This document shows positions 18,608-26,295 of a stretch of 64,000 nt of DNA, piece after piece. The stretch spans positions 46,873 through 110,872 of the forward strand of contig CAMWQU010000006.1 in NCBI GenBank assembly GCA_947176535.1, written 5' to 3'. Numbering within the stretch: the stretch's first letter is position 1; each line of letters opens with the position of its first letter. The notes below the pieces were generated by a model, which was not told where the DNA came from, did not search any database, and saw only the letters and a list, made by a program, of their open reading frames with translations. The DNA is from an uncultured Prevotellaceae bacterium. Lineage in GTDB: Bacteria; Bacteroidota; Bacteroidia; Bacteroidales; Bacteroidaceae. The translations under genes and the position numbers were made by a program.

Positions 18608-20665
18608 ATGGCACAAAAAGGAAACATCGGGGTTACGACAGAGAATATTTTCCCCGTCATCAAAAAGTTTCTCTATTCCGATCACGAAATTTTTATCCGC
18701 GAGATTGTCAGCAATGCTGTCGATGCCACGCAAAAATTAAAGACGCTGGCCGGCAAGGGTGAATTCAAGGGAGAATTGGGCGACCTGACTGTAAGCGTTT
18801 CGATTGACAAGGAAGCCGGCACCATCACCGTGTCAGACCGCGGTATTGGTATGACGGCCGACGAAATCGGTAAATACATCAACCAAATTGCATTCTCCGG
18901 TGCCAACGACTTCTTGGACAAGTACAAAGACGACGCAAACGCAATTATCGGTCACTTCGGTCTGGGTTTCTATTCGTCGTTCATGGTATCAAAGCGGGTG
19001 GACATCATCACAAAAAGCTACCAGGACGGAGCCGTAGCTCAGAAATGGTCGTGCGACGGTAGTCCGGAATTTACGTTAGAGGACACCGAGAAGGAAGGAC
19101 GAGGCACGGACATCGTGATGCACATCGACGATGACTGCAAAGAATTCCTTGAGAAAGACAAGATGGAGCAGTTGCTGCGTAAATACTGCCATTTCCTGCC
19201 CATCCCCGTAGCGTTCGGCAAAAAGACGGAATGGAAAGACGGCAAACAGGTGGACACCGAGGAGGACAATATAATCAACGACGTGGAGCCGCTGTGGACG
19301 AAGAAGCCCGCCGATCTGAAAGACGAAGACTACAAGGAGTTCTATCGCAAACTCTACCCCATGAGCGATGAACCGTTGTTCTGGATTCACCTGAATGTAG
19401 ACTATCCGTTCAACCTTACCGGCATACTCTACTTCCCGAAAATCAAAAACAACCTTGACCTGCAGCACAATAAAATCCAGCTCTATTGCAACCAAGTGTT
19501 CGTCACCGACAACGTGGAGGGCATCGTTCCCGAGTTCCTCATGTTGCTGCACGGCGTCATCGACTCTCCCGACATTCCTCTAAACGTCAGCCGCTCTTAT
19601 CTCCAGAGCGACCAAAACGTGAAGAAAATCTCCGGCTACATCACCAAGAAAGTCAGCGACCGTCTGCAAGGTATCTTCAAGCAGGATCGTCCGGACTTCG
19701 AAAAGAAATGGGACGACATCAAGATTTTCATCCACTACGGCATGCTCTCTCAGGACGACTTCTACGACAAGGCCAAGTCTTACGCCCTGCTGAAAGATGT
19801 TGATGGCAAATACTACACTTACGAGGAATATCAGACCCTCATCAAGGAGAATCAGACCAATAAGGACGGCCAACTTGTCTACCTCTATGCTCAGGATCCG
19901 GAAAGCCAGTACACCTATATTCAGGCAGCCAAGGACAAGGGCTACAACGTGATACTGATGGACGGCCAACTGGATACTCCGCTCATCTCCATGTTGGAGC
20001 GCAAACTGGAGAAAACGACCTTCACCCGCGTGGATGCCGACGTCATCGACCGCCTCATTCAGAAAGAAGAGACCAAGCGCGAACCGCTGGAGGCCGAACG
20101 CAGCGACCGTCTGACAAACATTTTCAACAGTCAGATGCCCCGCACCGGAAAACTGGACTTCCACGTCGAGGCACAGGCCTTGGGCGAAGATGCGCTGCCC
20201 GTCATGCTCACCCAGAGCGAATATATGCGCCGCATGAAGGAGATGGCCCACATACAACCCGGAATGAGTTTCTACGGCGAAATGCCCGACATGTACACCC
20301 TTGTGCTGAATACCGACGCACCACTCATCAAGAAAGTGCTTGAGGAGAGCGAAGCGGAAACAGCCGAAAAACTACGCCCCATCGAAGCCGAAATCAAAGG
20401 CCTAACGGCACGCCAGTCGGTGCTTCGTCAGGAGCAGGACAAAAAGAAAGCCGAAGAAATCACGCAGGAAGAAAAAGACGACCTGAAGAAGTGCGGCGAC
20501 GATATACAAGCCCAGCGCAACAAGAAGGACGAAATTCTTGCCGAGTACGCGAAGGACAACGAGCGCGTACATCAGCTCATCGACCTCTCCCTTCTGCAAA
20601 ACGGTATGCTCCGTGGCGAGGCCCTCACACGCTTTGTCAAGCGTAGCGTTGAACTGATTAAATAA
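18608..20665 (+). CDS. htpG: Molecular chaperone HtpG (Hsp90)
   Basis: 685 residues. ATP-driven cytosolic chaperone. The N-terminal GHKL ATPase carries the family signatures YSDHEIFIREIVSNAVDA, SDRGIGMT and GHFGLGFYSSFMV, followed by the middle domain (SDEPLFWIHLNVDYPFNLTGILYFP, NQVFVTDN, SRSYLQSDQNVKKI) and a dimerisation domain. The C-terminal part is rich in Lys/Glu (RQEQDKKKAEEITQEEKDD), a charged insertion common in Bacteroidales homologues. It lies 69 bp after clpC in an AT-rich leader without an obvious TAnnTTTG box, so expression may be shared with clpC or depend on a heat-shock signal. It is followed by a terminator. Confidence 0.97.
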   Translation: MAQKGNIGVTTENIFPVIKKFLYSDHEIFIREIVSNAVDATQKLKTLAGKGEFKGELGDLTVSVSIDKEAGTITVSDRGIGMTADEIGKYINQIAFSGANDFLDKYKDDANAIIGHFGLGFYSSFMVSKRVDIITKSYQDGAVAQKWSCDGSPEFTLEDTEKEGRGTDIVMHIDDDCKEFLEKDKMEQLLRKYCHFLPIPVAFGKKTEWKDGKQVDTEEDNIINDVEPLWTKKPADLKDEDYKEFYRKLYPMSDEPLFWIHLNVDYPFNLTGILYFPKIKNNLDLQHNKIQLYCNQVFVTDNVEGIVPEFLMLLHGVIDSPDIPLNVSRSYLQSDQNVKKISGYITKKVSDRLQGIFKQDRPDFEKKWDDIKIFIHYGMLSQDDFYDKAKSYALLKDVDGKYYTYEEYQTLIKENQTNKDGQLVYLYAQDPESQYTYIQAAKDKGYNVILMDGQLDTPLISMLERKLEKTTFTRVDADVIDRLIQKEETKREPLEAERSDRLTNIFNSQMPRTGKLDFHVEAQALGEDALPVMLTQSEYMRRMKEMAHIQPGMSFYGEMPDMYTLVLNTDAPLIKKVLEESEAETAEKLRPIEAEIKGLTARQSVLRQEQDKKKAEEITQEEKDDLKKCGDDIQAQRNKKDEILAEYAKDNERVHQLIDLSLLQNGMLRGEALTRFVKRSVELIK

Positions 20666-20690
20666 ACCAAACCTTACTCTACTACCATAC

Positions 20691-20727
20691 TCCCTGCAGG
20701 CCCAATGGGTCGGCAGGGATTTTTTTA
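20691..20727 (+). terminator. Rho-independent terminator after htpG
   Basis: TCCCTGC (20691-20697) pairs with GCAGGGA (20713-20719), with an inner GCCC/GGGT pairing, followed by a run of T (20720-20726). It lies 25 bp after the htpG stop. Confidence 0.85.
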
Positions 20728-20770
20728 TGTCCCGACGCCAGCGTCTCAGGACATCTCCGCCCAAAGCCGC

Positions 20771-20898
20771 TAAGGTCGGGCTTCCGTCCATAGCAGGACT
20801 GAGGCCCGACAATAGTATGGACTCGCCCTCGTCCCGCTATGGATCAAGCCCCGTCCTCCTATACGTGTGCGCCCGTGCATGCGCATGCGCGTTCCTTA
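20771..20898 (-). repeat. Palindromic intergenic repeat, copy B (128 bp)
   Basis: Read on the minus strand, this aligns without gaps to 37303-37430 (97 of 120 identical over 20890-20771). Long imperfect inverted repeat with arms 20778-20799 and 20831-20851 sharing GGGCTT, TCCATAGC and GGAC; the centre contains a second hairpin GTCCATA/TATGGAC (20786-20792, 20816-20822). Ends are TAAGG and CCTTA. It lies between the htpG terminator and the trmD promoter. The rest of the 353-bp gap holds a direct repeat (20909-20946) and that promoter. Confidence 0.85.
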
Positions 20899-20908
20899 CT
20901 TATATTTT

Positions 20909-20946
20909 GCAACGTTCTTCGGATGCTCTCGGACAGCAACGTTCTT
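20909..20946 (+). repeat. Direct repeat GCAACGTTCTT, two copies upstream of trmD
   Basis: The 11-mer occurs at 20909-20919 and 20936-20946, 27 bp apart start to start, about 40-80 bp upstream of the trmD -7 box. It could be a regulator site or a duplication scar; the sequence does not say which. Confidence 0.5.
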
Positions 20947-20974
20947 TTATTTCATTCCTCATAGTTCACAATTC

Positions 20975-20995
20975 GCAATTATTTCGTACCTTTGC
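20975..20995 (+). promoter_or_regulatory. trmD promoter cassette (-7 box TACCTTTG at 20987-20994)
   Basis: TACCTTTG lies 24 bp upstream of the trmD ATG. The 21 bases are identical to the gyrA promoter cassette at 13155-13175 (other strand), and both are preceded by AATTNNN heptads (here 20963-20983). Confidence 0.7.
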
Positions 20996-21018
20996 CCTTT
21001 GGATAAACAAAGTAATAT

Positions 21019-21714
21019 ATGCGCATAGACATCATCACCGTATTGCCCGAACTCCTCGAGGGCTTCCTCAACGAGAGCATACTGGGCCGTGCGCAGCAGA
21101 AAGGACTGGTGGAGATTCACCTCCACAACCTACGCGATTATTCCACCAACAAATGGAAACGTGTGGACGACTATCCTTTCGGCGGTTTTGCAGGCATGGT
21201 AATGCAATGCGAGCCCATCGACCGCTGCATTTCGCAACTCACGAGCGAGCGGCACTATGACGAAATCATTTTCACCACCCCCGACGGTGAACAGTTTTCC
21301 CAACCCATGGCTAACCAATTGAGCCTCTGCGAGAACATCATCATCCTTTGCGGACATTACAAGGGGGTAGACTATCGCATTCGCGAGCACCTTATCACGA
21401 AAGAAATTTCTATCGGCGACTATGTGCTGACGGGAGGCGAGTTGCCCGCAGCCGTGATAACCGATGCCATCGTGCGCATTCTCCCCGGTGCAATCGGAGA
21501 CGAGCAGAGCGCGCTTTCCGATTCATTCCAAGACAATCTTTTGGCAGCACCCGTCTACACCCGCCCGGCAGAGTATAAAGGCTGGAAAGTCCCTGATGTC
21601 CTGCTTAGCGGCCACGAGGCCAAGATAAAGGAATGGGAACTGACGCAGAGTCTGGAACGTACAAAGCGGCTCAGACCGGATTTGTTAGGAGACGGACATT
21701 CCCCGAAGAGCTAA
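21019..21714 (+). CDS. trmD: tRNA (guanine-N1)-methyltransferase
   Basis: 231 residues, normal length. SPOUT-class enzyme that methylates N1 of G37 in tRNAs to prevent frameshifting, using S-adenosylmethionine. The N-terminal [16 protein letters not shown] and the deep trefoil-knot motifs [12 protein letters not shown] and [14 protein letters not shown] are visible, with the conserved [16 protein letters not shown] and [26 protein letters not shown] stretch (here SGHEA). It has its own promoter cassette. The next gene, a zeta-toxin-like kinase, begins 40 bp later. Confidence 0.97.
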   Translation: MRIDIITVLPELLEGFLNESILGRAQQKGLVEIHLHNLRDYSTNKWKRVDDYPFGGFAGMVMQCEPIDRCISQLTSERHYDEIIFTTPDGEQFSQPMANQLSLCENIIILCGHYKGVDYRIREHLITKEISIGDYVLTGGELPAAVITDAIVRILPGAIGDEQSALSDSFQDNLLAAPVYTRPAEYKGWKVPDVLLSGHEAKIKEWELTQSLERTKRLRPDLLGDGHSPKS

Positions 21715-21754
21715 GTCTCATAAGCCAAACTTTCTCTTTCAAGAACACAGAACT

Positions 21755-22366
21755 ATGAACGACAAGAAACTGAATCTCTACATCATAGCCGGCTGCAACG
21801 GCGCGGGCAAGACTACTGCCTCGTTCACCGTACTGCCCGAGATGTTGGATTGCCACGAGTTCGTCAATGCCGACGAAATCGCACGCGGCCTTTCACCTTT
21901 CCACCCCGAGGGAGTGGCCATTCAGGCCGGCCGTCTGATGATAGAACGTGTCATACACTTGCTGAAGGAAGGCGAGACGTTTGCTTTCGAGACCACACTC
22001 TCCACACGCTCCTATGTCAAGCTCATCCAACAGGCACAGAAACGCGGCTACTTTGTCACACTTCTGTTCTTCTCACTGGCAACACCCGACCAGGCCGTGC
22101 AGCGTGTGGCCAAACGGGTCAGTCAGGGAGGGCACAATATTCCTACGGATGTCGTGTACCGCCGTTTCGAGGGAGGCCTGTCAAACCTCTTCAACCTCTA
22201 TATGCCCATCGTCGATTATTGGGCTTTATACGATAACTCGAACATCCCCACCCAACATATCGCAAGCGGCGAACTGGGCAAGAAGCCGGTCATTCTGGAC
22301 GCGGAGAAATTCGAGGCATTACGAACCAAATACCAGACAGTAGATGAGCAAGCAAAAGAGAAATAA
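21755..22366 (+). CDS. Zeta-toxin-family P-loop kinase
   Basis: 203 residues. P-loop kinase of the zeta toxin/AAA_33 type; zeta toxins phosphorylate UDP-N-acetylglucosamine, but chromosomal relatives may have other substrates. Walker A is GCNGAGKTT (residues about 13-21), followed by NADEIARGLSPF (substrate/catalytic Asp), FAFETTLSTRSY and a later Arg-rich region RVAKRVSQGGHNIPTDVVYRRF. It ends in a 23-bp overlap with a small downstream frame (22344-22523). The classical epsilon antitoxin precedes zeta; here the candidate partner follows it. Toxicity is inferred from family only. Confidence 0.85.
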   Translation: MNDKKLNLYIIAGCNGAGKTTASFTVLPEMLDCHEFVNADEIARGLSPFHPEGVAIQAGRLMIERVIHLLKEGETFAFETTLSTRSYVKLIQQAQKRGYFVTLLFFSLATPDQAVQRVAKRVSQGGHNIPTDVVYRRFEGGLSNLFNLYMPIVDYWALYDNSNIPTQHIASGELGKKPVILDAEKFEALRTKYQTVDEQAKEK

Positions 22367-22523
22367 CCAAGACGTGCGACTCATGCAACGACGCATTGAT
22401 GAGGGAATTTTACTGGCTCAGCGCCGTCTACTCGACCGTGGCCTGCATGACAATCTCTCTTTCATTATCTGCCAGGGAGGGCACGTCCGCGATGTTCCGG
22501 CACAGGACATCAGGAAATTCTAA
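22344..22523 (+). CDS. 59-residue protein overlapping the zeta-type kinase
   Basis: Small basic protein: ATG at 22344, stop TAA at 22521-22523. The N-terminal half is a predicted amphipathic helix (VRLMQRRIDEGILLAQRRLL), followed by a short strand-like LSFIICQGGHVRDVPAQDI and a C-terminal KF. It overlaps the kinase gene by 23 bp in another frame, so translation is probably coupled. A shorter form could start at ATG 22383. No family is recognised with certainty. Position and size suggest an antitoxin or regulatory partner of the kinase. Confidence 0.7.
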   Translation: MSKQKRNNQDVRLMQRRIDEGILLAQRRLLDRGLHDNLSFIICQGGHVRDVPAQDIRKF

Positions 22524-22584
22524 ACAGCAGACCGTCTGTTAAGTAACAGAAAAGAAGTAATACATTAAATAGTTTGAAACAGAA

Positions 22585-23796
22585 ATGAACATATCGAATA
22601 CGATTCGTTACATCGGTGTCGATGACTTGGACATCGACCTTTTTGAAAGTCAGTACCATGTGCCCGAAGGCATGAGTTACAACAGCTATCTCATTCTCGA
22701 CGAAAAGACGGCGGTAATGGACACGGTAGACCGGCGTAAGTCCAAGGAATGGAAAGAAAAACTTGTTGAAGCACTCCAGGGCAGAACCGTGGACTATCTG
22801 GTTGTTCACCACATGGAACCGGATCACGCTGCCGATGTAGCAGATATGGCCCGGTCGTACCCCGACATGAAGATTGTCCTCTCGGCCGCAGCCCGGAAGA
22901 TGTTGCCCAACTTCTTCCCCGATGCCGACCTCACCGAGCGTCTGCTTGTTGTGAAAGAGGGGGATACGTTGTCGCTGGGGCAACATACATTACAGTTCAT
23001 CGCCGCACCGATGGTGCACTGGCCCGAGGTGCTGATGAGCTACGAACAGAGCGAAAAAGTGCTCTTCGCCGCCGACGGCTTCGGCAAGTTCGGTGCCATC
23101 TGCAACGAGAAACGCCATGCCGACGGAACGCCTTCCGACTGGGCTTGCGAAGCGCGCCGCTACTATTTTAACATCGTGGGCAAATACGGCATTCAGGTTC
23201 AGAATGTCCTGAAAAAGGTAGCCGGATTAGACATTCGCACCATCGCCCCGCTCCACGGGCCGGTGCTCACGGGTGATCTCACCCCTTACCTCAGTCTCTA
23301 CGACACATGGAGCAAGTATGAGCCTGAAACCGAGGGCGTTTTTGTGGCCTATGCAAGCATACACGGCGGCACCCGTGCTGCGGCAGAAAAGATGGTGGAG
23401 ATTCTGAAAGCCAAAGGTTGCCCAAAAGTTGCCCTCAGTGACCTGTCGCGCGACGATATGGCCGAGGCCATCGAAGATGCTTTCCGCTACCCCAACCTCG
23501 TTCTGCTCGCCGCCTCCTACGATGCCAACCTGTTCCCGCCGATGCACGATTTCCTCTGGCACCTGCAAATCAAAGGTTTCCAGCGTCGCCGTTTCGGTCT
23601 CGTAGAAAATGGTTCATGGGCTCCCACGGCCGGCAAAGTCATGAGGGAAATGATTGAGCAAATGAAAGATTGCCGGATTGTCGGGCCTTTAGTCACCATT
23701 TACAGTCGGATGAAGCCAACCGACCTCCCGCAACTGGAAGCCTTGGCAGATGCGGTACTGAGCAAAAAGAATAAAACGTTAGGACTTGCTATATAA
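22585..23796 (+). CDS. Flavodiiron protein (FprA-type A flavoprotein)
   Basis: 403 residues, normal for the family. Reduces oxygen to water and/or nitric oxide to nitrous oxide in anaerobes, protecting against oxidative or nitrosative stress. The N-terminal metallo-beta-lactamase-like domain carries the diiron ligands HHMEPDHAAD (H-x-E-x-D-H), His in MVHWPEVL, Asp in FAADGFGKFG and His in APLHGPV. The C-terminal flavodoxin domain (from about 250) starts with FVAYASIHGGTRAAAEKM, the FMN phosphate loop, and includes NGSWAPTAGKVM. No rubredoxin domain is fused. It is followed by a strong terminator. Confidence 0.96.
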   Translation: MNISNTIRYIGVDDLDIDLFESQYHVPEGMSYNSYLILDEKTAVMDTVDRRKSKEWKEKLVEALQGRTVDYLVVHHMEPDHAADVADMARSYPDMKIVLSAAARKMLPNFFPDADLTERLLVVKEGDTLSLGQHTLQFIAAPMVHWPEVLMSYEQSEKVLFAADGFGKFGAICNEKRHADGTPSDWACEARRYYFNIVGKYGIQVQNVLKKVAGLDIRTIAPLHGPVLTGDLTPYLSLYDTWSKYEPETEGVFVAYASIHGGTRAAAEKMVEILKAKGCPKVALSDLSRDDMAEAIEDAFRYPNLVLLAASYDANLFPPMHDFLWHLQIKGFQRRRFGLVENGSWAPTAGKVMREMIEQMKDCRIVGPLVTIYSRMKPTDLPQLEALADAVLSKKNKTLGLAI

Positions 23797-23798
23797 AA

Positions 23799-23836
23799 AA
23801 GAGAGGATGGGTTTAAGCCCATCCTCTCTTTCGTTT
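23799..23836. terminator. Bidirectional terminator between convergent genes
   Basis: Perfect 13-bp stem (23799-23811 with 23818-23830) and 6-base loop, flanked by A-rich sequence on the left and TTCGTTT on the right, so it can work for both the flavodiiron gene (+) and the DUF5606 gene (-). Confidence 0.92.
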
Positions 23837-23845
23837 AGGAAATAA

Positions 23846-24286
23846 TTAAAGACGCTCTTCTACATTATCTCCCTGAGTTTCTTTCATATCCTCGTCAAAA
23901 TCGGTGATACCGTTATCTATAAGCAGATTGTACCACTGGATAAGTTTCTTAACATCGGAGGCATGAACACGCTCACGGTCGAAAGCAGGCAGTACCTCAG
24001 CCATAAACTGGAAAAGTTCATCCTTGGAAGCCGTTTTCAGGTCTACAGATGCTACCTTTCCACCTTCCATCTTTTCTTTGATATTGTTGAGCACCTGACG
24101 CAAGGGTACTTCTTCCTCATCGGTGTACATAGCAATATCTGCCAACGAAATAATACGATCCGTACCGAAAGCCGGCATTCGCTTCTTTTTTTCATCAAGT
24201 GTTTCCACGATGAGACTACGATTACCGCGAGACACCAATTTATAGAGTCCGGGCTTGCCTGAAATGGCGAGAATTGTCTTTAACAT
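23846..24286 (-). CDS. DUF5606 family protein
   Basis: 146 residues, a conserved Bacteroidetes protein of unknown function. The N-terminal part (MLKTILAISGKPGLYKLVSRG) reads like a small beta-barrel domain, with IVETLDEKKKRMPAF, followed by a helical half (LRQVLNNIKEKMEGG, LFQFMAEVLPAFDRERVH, DVKKLIQWYNLLI). It is cytosolic with no signal peptide. It is the last gene of the nusB-yajC-YbbR-coaE cluster, 9 bp downstream of coaE, an arrangement common in the phylum. Confidence 0.9.
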   Translation of the reverse strand: MLKTILAISGKPGLYKLVSRGNRSLIVETLDEKKKRMPAFGTDRIISLADIAMYTDEEEVPLRQVLNNIKEKMEGGKVASVDLKTASKDELFQFMAEVLPAFDRERVHASDVKKLIQWYNLLIDNGITDFDEDMKETQGDNVEERL

Positions 24287-24295
24287 AACTTTACT

Positions 24296-24874
24296 TTAAT
24301 AATTTAATGATTTCAGTATTTCTAGAAGTTGAGAAGGAATATCTGCAATGCCATCGTTCACAATCCTATAATCGGCACGATGTTGTACTTTGTCCGTATT
24401 TTGTCGGGCTATACGCCGGCATACCTGTTCTTCTGTTGCGCCGTCACGTTCCATTGCACGACGGATACGCAGTGCAAGCGGTGCTTCAACAAAAATAACT
24501 TTGTCTACCTCCACATCAAAACCGCTTTCGTAAAGAATAGCACTCTCCATGGCTGCCACAGGGACTGCCTGCTCGGCAAACCATCTTTGCAAATCCTTTT
24601 GCACGGCCGGATGTACAATCCGGTTCACGTTACACGCATTCTCGTCAGAAGCAAAAATATAACGAGCCATACGCTGCTTGTCCAGTTCGCCATTCGGAAC
24701 GTAAAGATTGTCGAGGAGCGACCGGAGACGTTCCACAACATTGGAATCTGAACGCATAATGCGGGCTGCATTTGCATCACAATCATAGACTGGCACATCA
24801 AAGCATGTCTGCAAAACATGGCAAATATAGGACTTTCCGCTACCTATGCCTCCTGTTATACCCAAACGTATCAT
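24296..24874 (-). CDS. coaE: Dephospho-CoA kinase
   Basis: 192 residues. Last step of coenzyme A synthesis: phosphorylates the 3'-hydroxyl of dephospho-CoA with ATP. Visible are Walker A GITGGIGSGKS at the N-terminus, VYDCDANAARIM (the conserved Asp of the CoA-binding region), and the lid/base region RIRRAMERDGATEEQVCRRIARQ. It starts 2 bp after the stop of the YbbR-like gene, so the two are translationally linked. Confidence 0.96.
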   Translation of the reverse strand: MIRLGITGGIGSGKSYICHVLQTCFDVPVYDCDANAARIMRSDSNVVERLRSLLDNLYVPNGELDKQRMARYIFASDENACNVNRIVHPAVQKDLQRWFAEQAVPVAAMESAILYESGFDVEVDKVIFVEAPLALRIRRAMERDGATEEQVCRRIARQNTDKVQHRADYRIVNDGIADIPSQLLEILKSLNY

Positions 24875-24876
24875 GC

Positions 24877-25884
24877 TTAGTCCGCCTCGCTTAAAGATTC
24901 AATGAGATAGTCTACCTCGCCGGGATCAATACGCACGTTCTTCACGCCCTCCGGTATACTCTTGACATGAAGAGGAATGCGGGAAATTCCCCGTCGCTGC
25001 AAGTCCAGTATGTCTTCATAGGTGACAACAATAACAAAGTTTTCACGCGCAATCTCCTTATTGTGGGCATAACCTACGGTATAGGTCACACGAACCGTAG
25101 AGGGAAATGTACGCAGTTGCTTGTCACCGGGAAAGTTCAGTGAAATAAGAGGTACCTCGATGGTATTCTCCATATACACATCAACCTTAGCCGTCAGCTT
25201 CACACTATTCGGTTCTATTCTTGCACCACGTATGGGACGCAAATCCACGTCAAGGGTCGTGTTCTCCTGCAAACCGGATAGTTTCACGGGATGTGTCTGC
25301 ACGACAGTCAGTGTATCCAGTACCAAGGAAGAAGCAAAGACCTGCACTTCTGACGGCTCCGTAGACAAGTCAAGCAAATAATGATGGGATTCAACATCCA
25401 CAGTCCCGGCAACTTTAACGGGAACCGTAACATGCTGGCCATAATTGTAGTAAAATTCCAACGTATCAGGGCGGACGGCCTGCACCTTCGTCGTAGCAAG
25501 CAGACGTTCCTGAACAGCATTCTGAATCTCTAAGGGGGAAAAACGCCCATGGCCATTGGCCACATCGCAGTTGCAGTCGGAGAAAGAAAGCTGTATAGGA
25601 GGAATCCCATTCTTCCAATAACGGAGCAACACCGTTCCCTTGTCATGAACAGATACATGAAGTGCATCCGGCAAAGAAGAGATTATTACAATATCTTCCG
25701 GTACATCGGTCAGCTCTATGGGTATGGTAACTTCCGTGTCGAATGTTTCGTCAAGTGTCTGCAATAACCAGAAGACGGAAGAAAGAAATAGAAAAAATAA
25801 AAACACCCAAAGTTCCTTGTTCACAGAAGCGAGCAAGGAATCTCGGGTGCGATTCCAATATTCAAGTATCCGATACTTGTCCAT
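24877..25884 (-). CDS. YbbR-like (CdaR-type) membrane protein
   Basis: 335 residues. One N-terminal membrane segment (LWVFLFFLFLSSVFWLLQTL, about 25-44) then an extracytoplasmic tandem of YbbR-type beta domains. In Firmicutes YbbR/CdaR regulates the diadenylate cyclase CdaA; here no cyclase gene is adjacent, and in Bacteroidetes the gene usually sits beside yajC and coaE, so the function is uncertain. It is followed 2 bp later by coaE and preceded by yajC 31 bp upstream. Confidence 0.85.
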   Translation of the reverse strand: MDKYRILEYWNRTRDSLLASVNKELWVFLFFLFLSSVFWLLQTLDETFDTEVTIPIELTDVPEDIVIISSLPDALHVSVHDKGTVLLRYWKNGIPPIQLSFSDCNCDVANGHGRFSPLEIQNAVQERLLATTKVQAVRPDTLEFYYNYGQHVTVPVKVAGTVDVESHHYLLDLSTEPSEVQVFASSLVLDTLTVVQTHPVKLSGLQENTTLDVDLRPIRGARIEPNSVKLTAKVDVYMENTIEVPLISLNFPGDKQLRTFPSTVRVTYTVGYAHNKEIARENFVIVVTYEDILDLQRRGISRIPLHVKSIPEGVKNVRIDPGEVDYLIESLSEAD

Positions 25885-25915
25885 TCGTCTTTTCGGAGAG
25901 AGACAAGAAAGCGGG

Positions 25916-26236
25916 TTAAGCCTTATCGTTTACAGGAGCAGTGGCATAAACGCAATTGCGATCTACCTTTACTTTCACATCACGGGCAATCTCGATGATG
26001 AGTGTATTATCTGCATCCTCAATACCTTTCACCGTACCATACAGACCACCGGCAGTGACAACCGGACTTCCAACGGTAATGGAGTTGCGGAAGTTCTGAA
26101 TCTCCTTCTGCTTCTTCTGCTGGGGACGAATCATGAAGAAATACATGATAGCAAAAATAATTACCATCATTACAATAAAAGACATTCCCCCTCCTTGTTG
26201 CGGGGCGGCCTGAAGTAGAATAAATAGAGTGTTCAT
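25916..26236 (-). CDS. yajC: Preprotein translocase subunit YajC
   Basis: 106 residues. Small inner-membrane accessory subunit of the SecDF-YajC complex. Short N-terminus, one membrane segment (MSFIVMMVIIFAIMYFFMIRP, about 18-38), the signature FMIRPQQKKQKE, and a cytosolic SH3-like beta domain (SPVVTAGGLYGTVKGIED). It lies 59 bp downstream of nusB, whose stop it follows in the same operon. Confidence 0.95.
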   Translation of the reverse strand: MNTLFILLQAAPQQGGGMSFIVMMVIIFAIMYFFMIRPQQKKQKEIQNFRNSITVGSPVVTAGGLYGTVKGIEDADNTLIIEIARDVKVKVDRNCVYATAPVNDKA

Positions 26237-26295
26237 CTTACTTATATTTTTGTAATTAAATTATTTCTATTAACAATATAGACAAAGCGAAAATC

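Noticed and set aside
20771..20898. Known IS or tRNA gene at the palindrome
   Set aside because: No transposase frame, no cloverleaf and no CCA end fit; it is too short for an insertion sequence.
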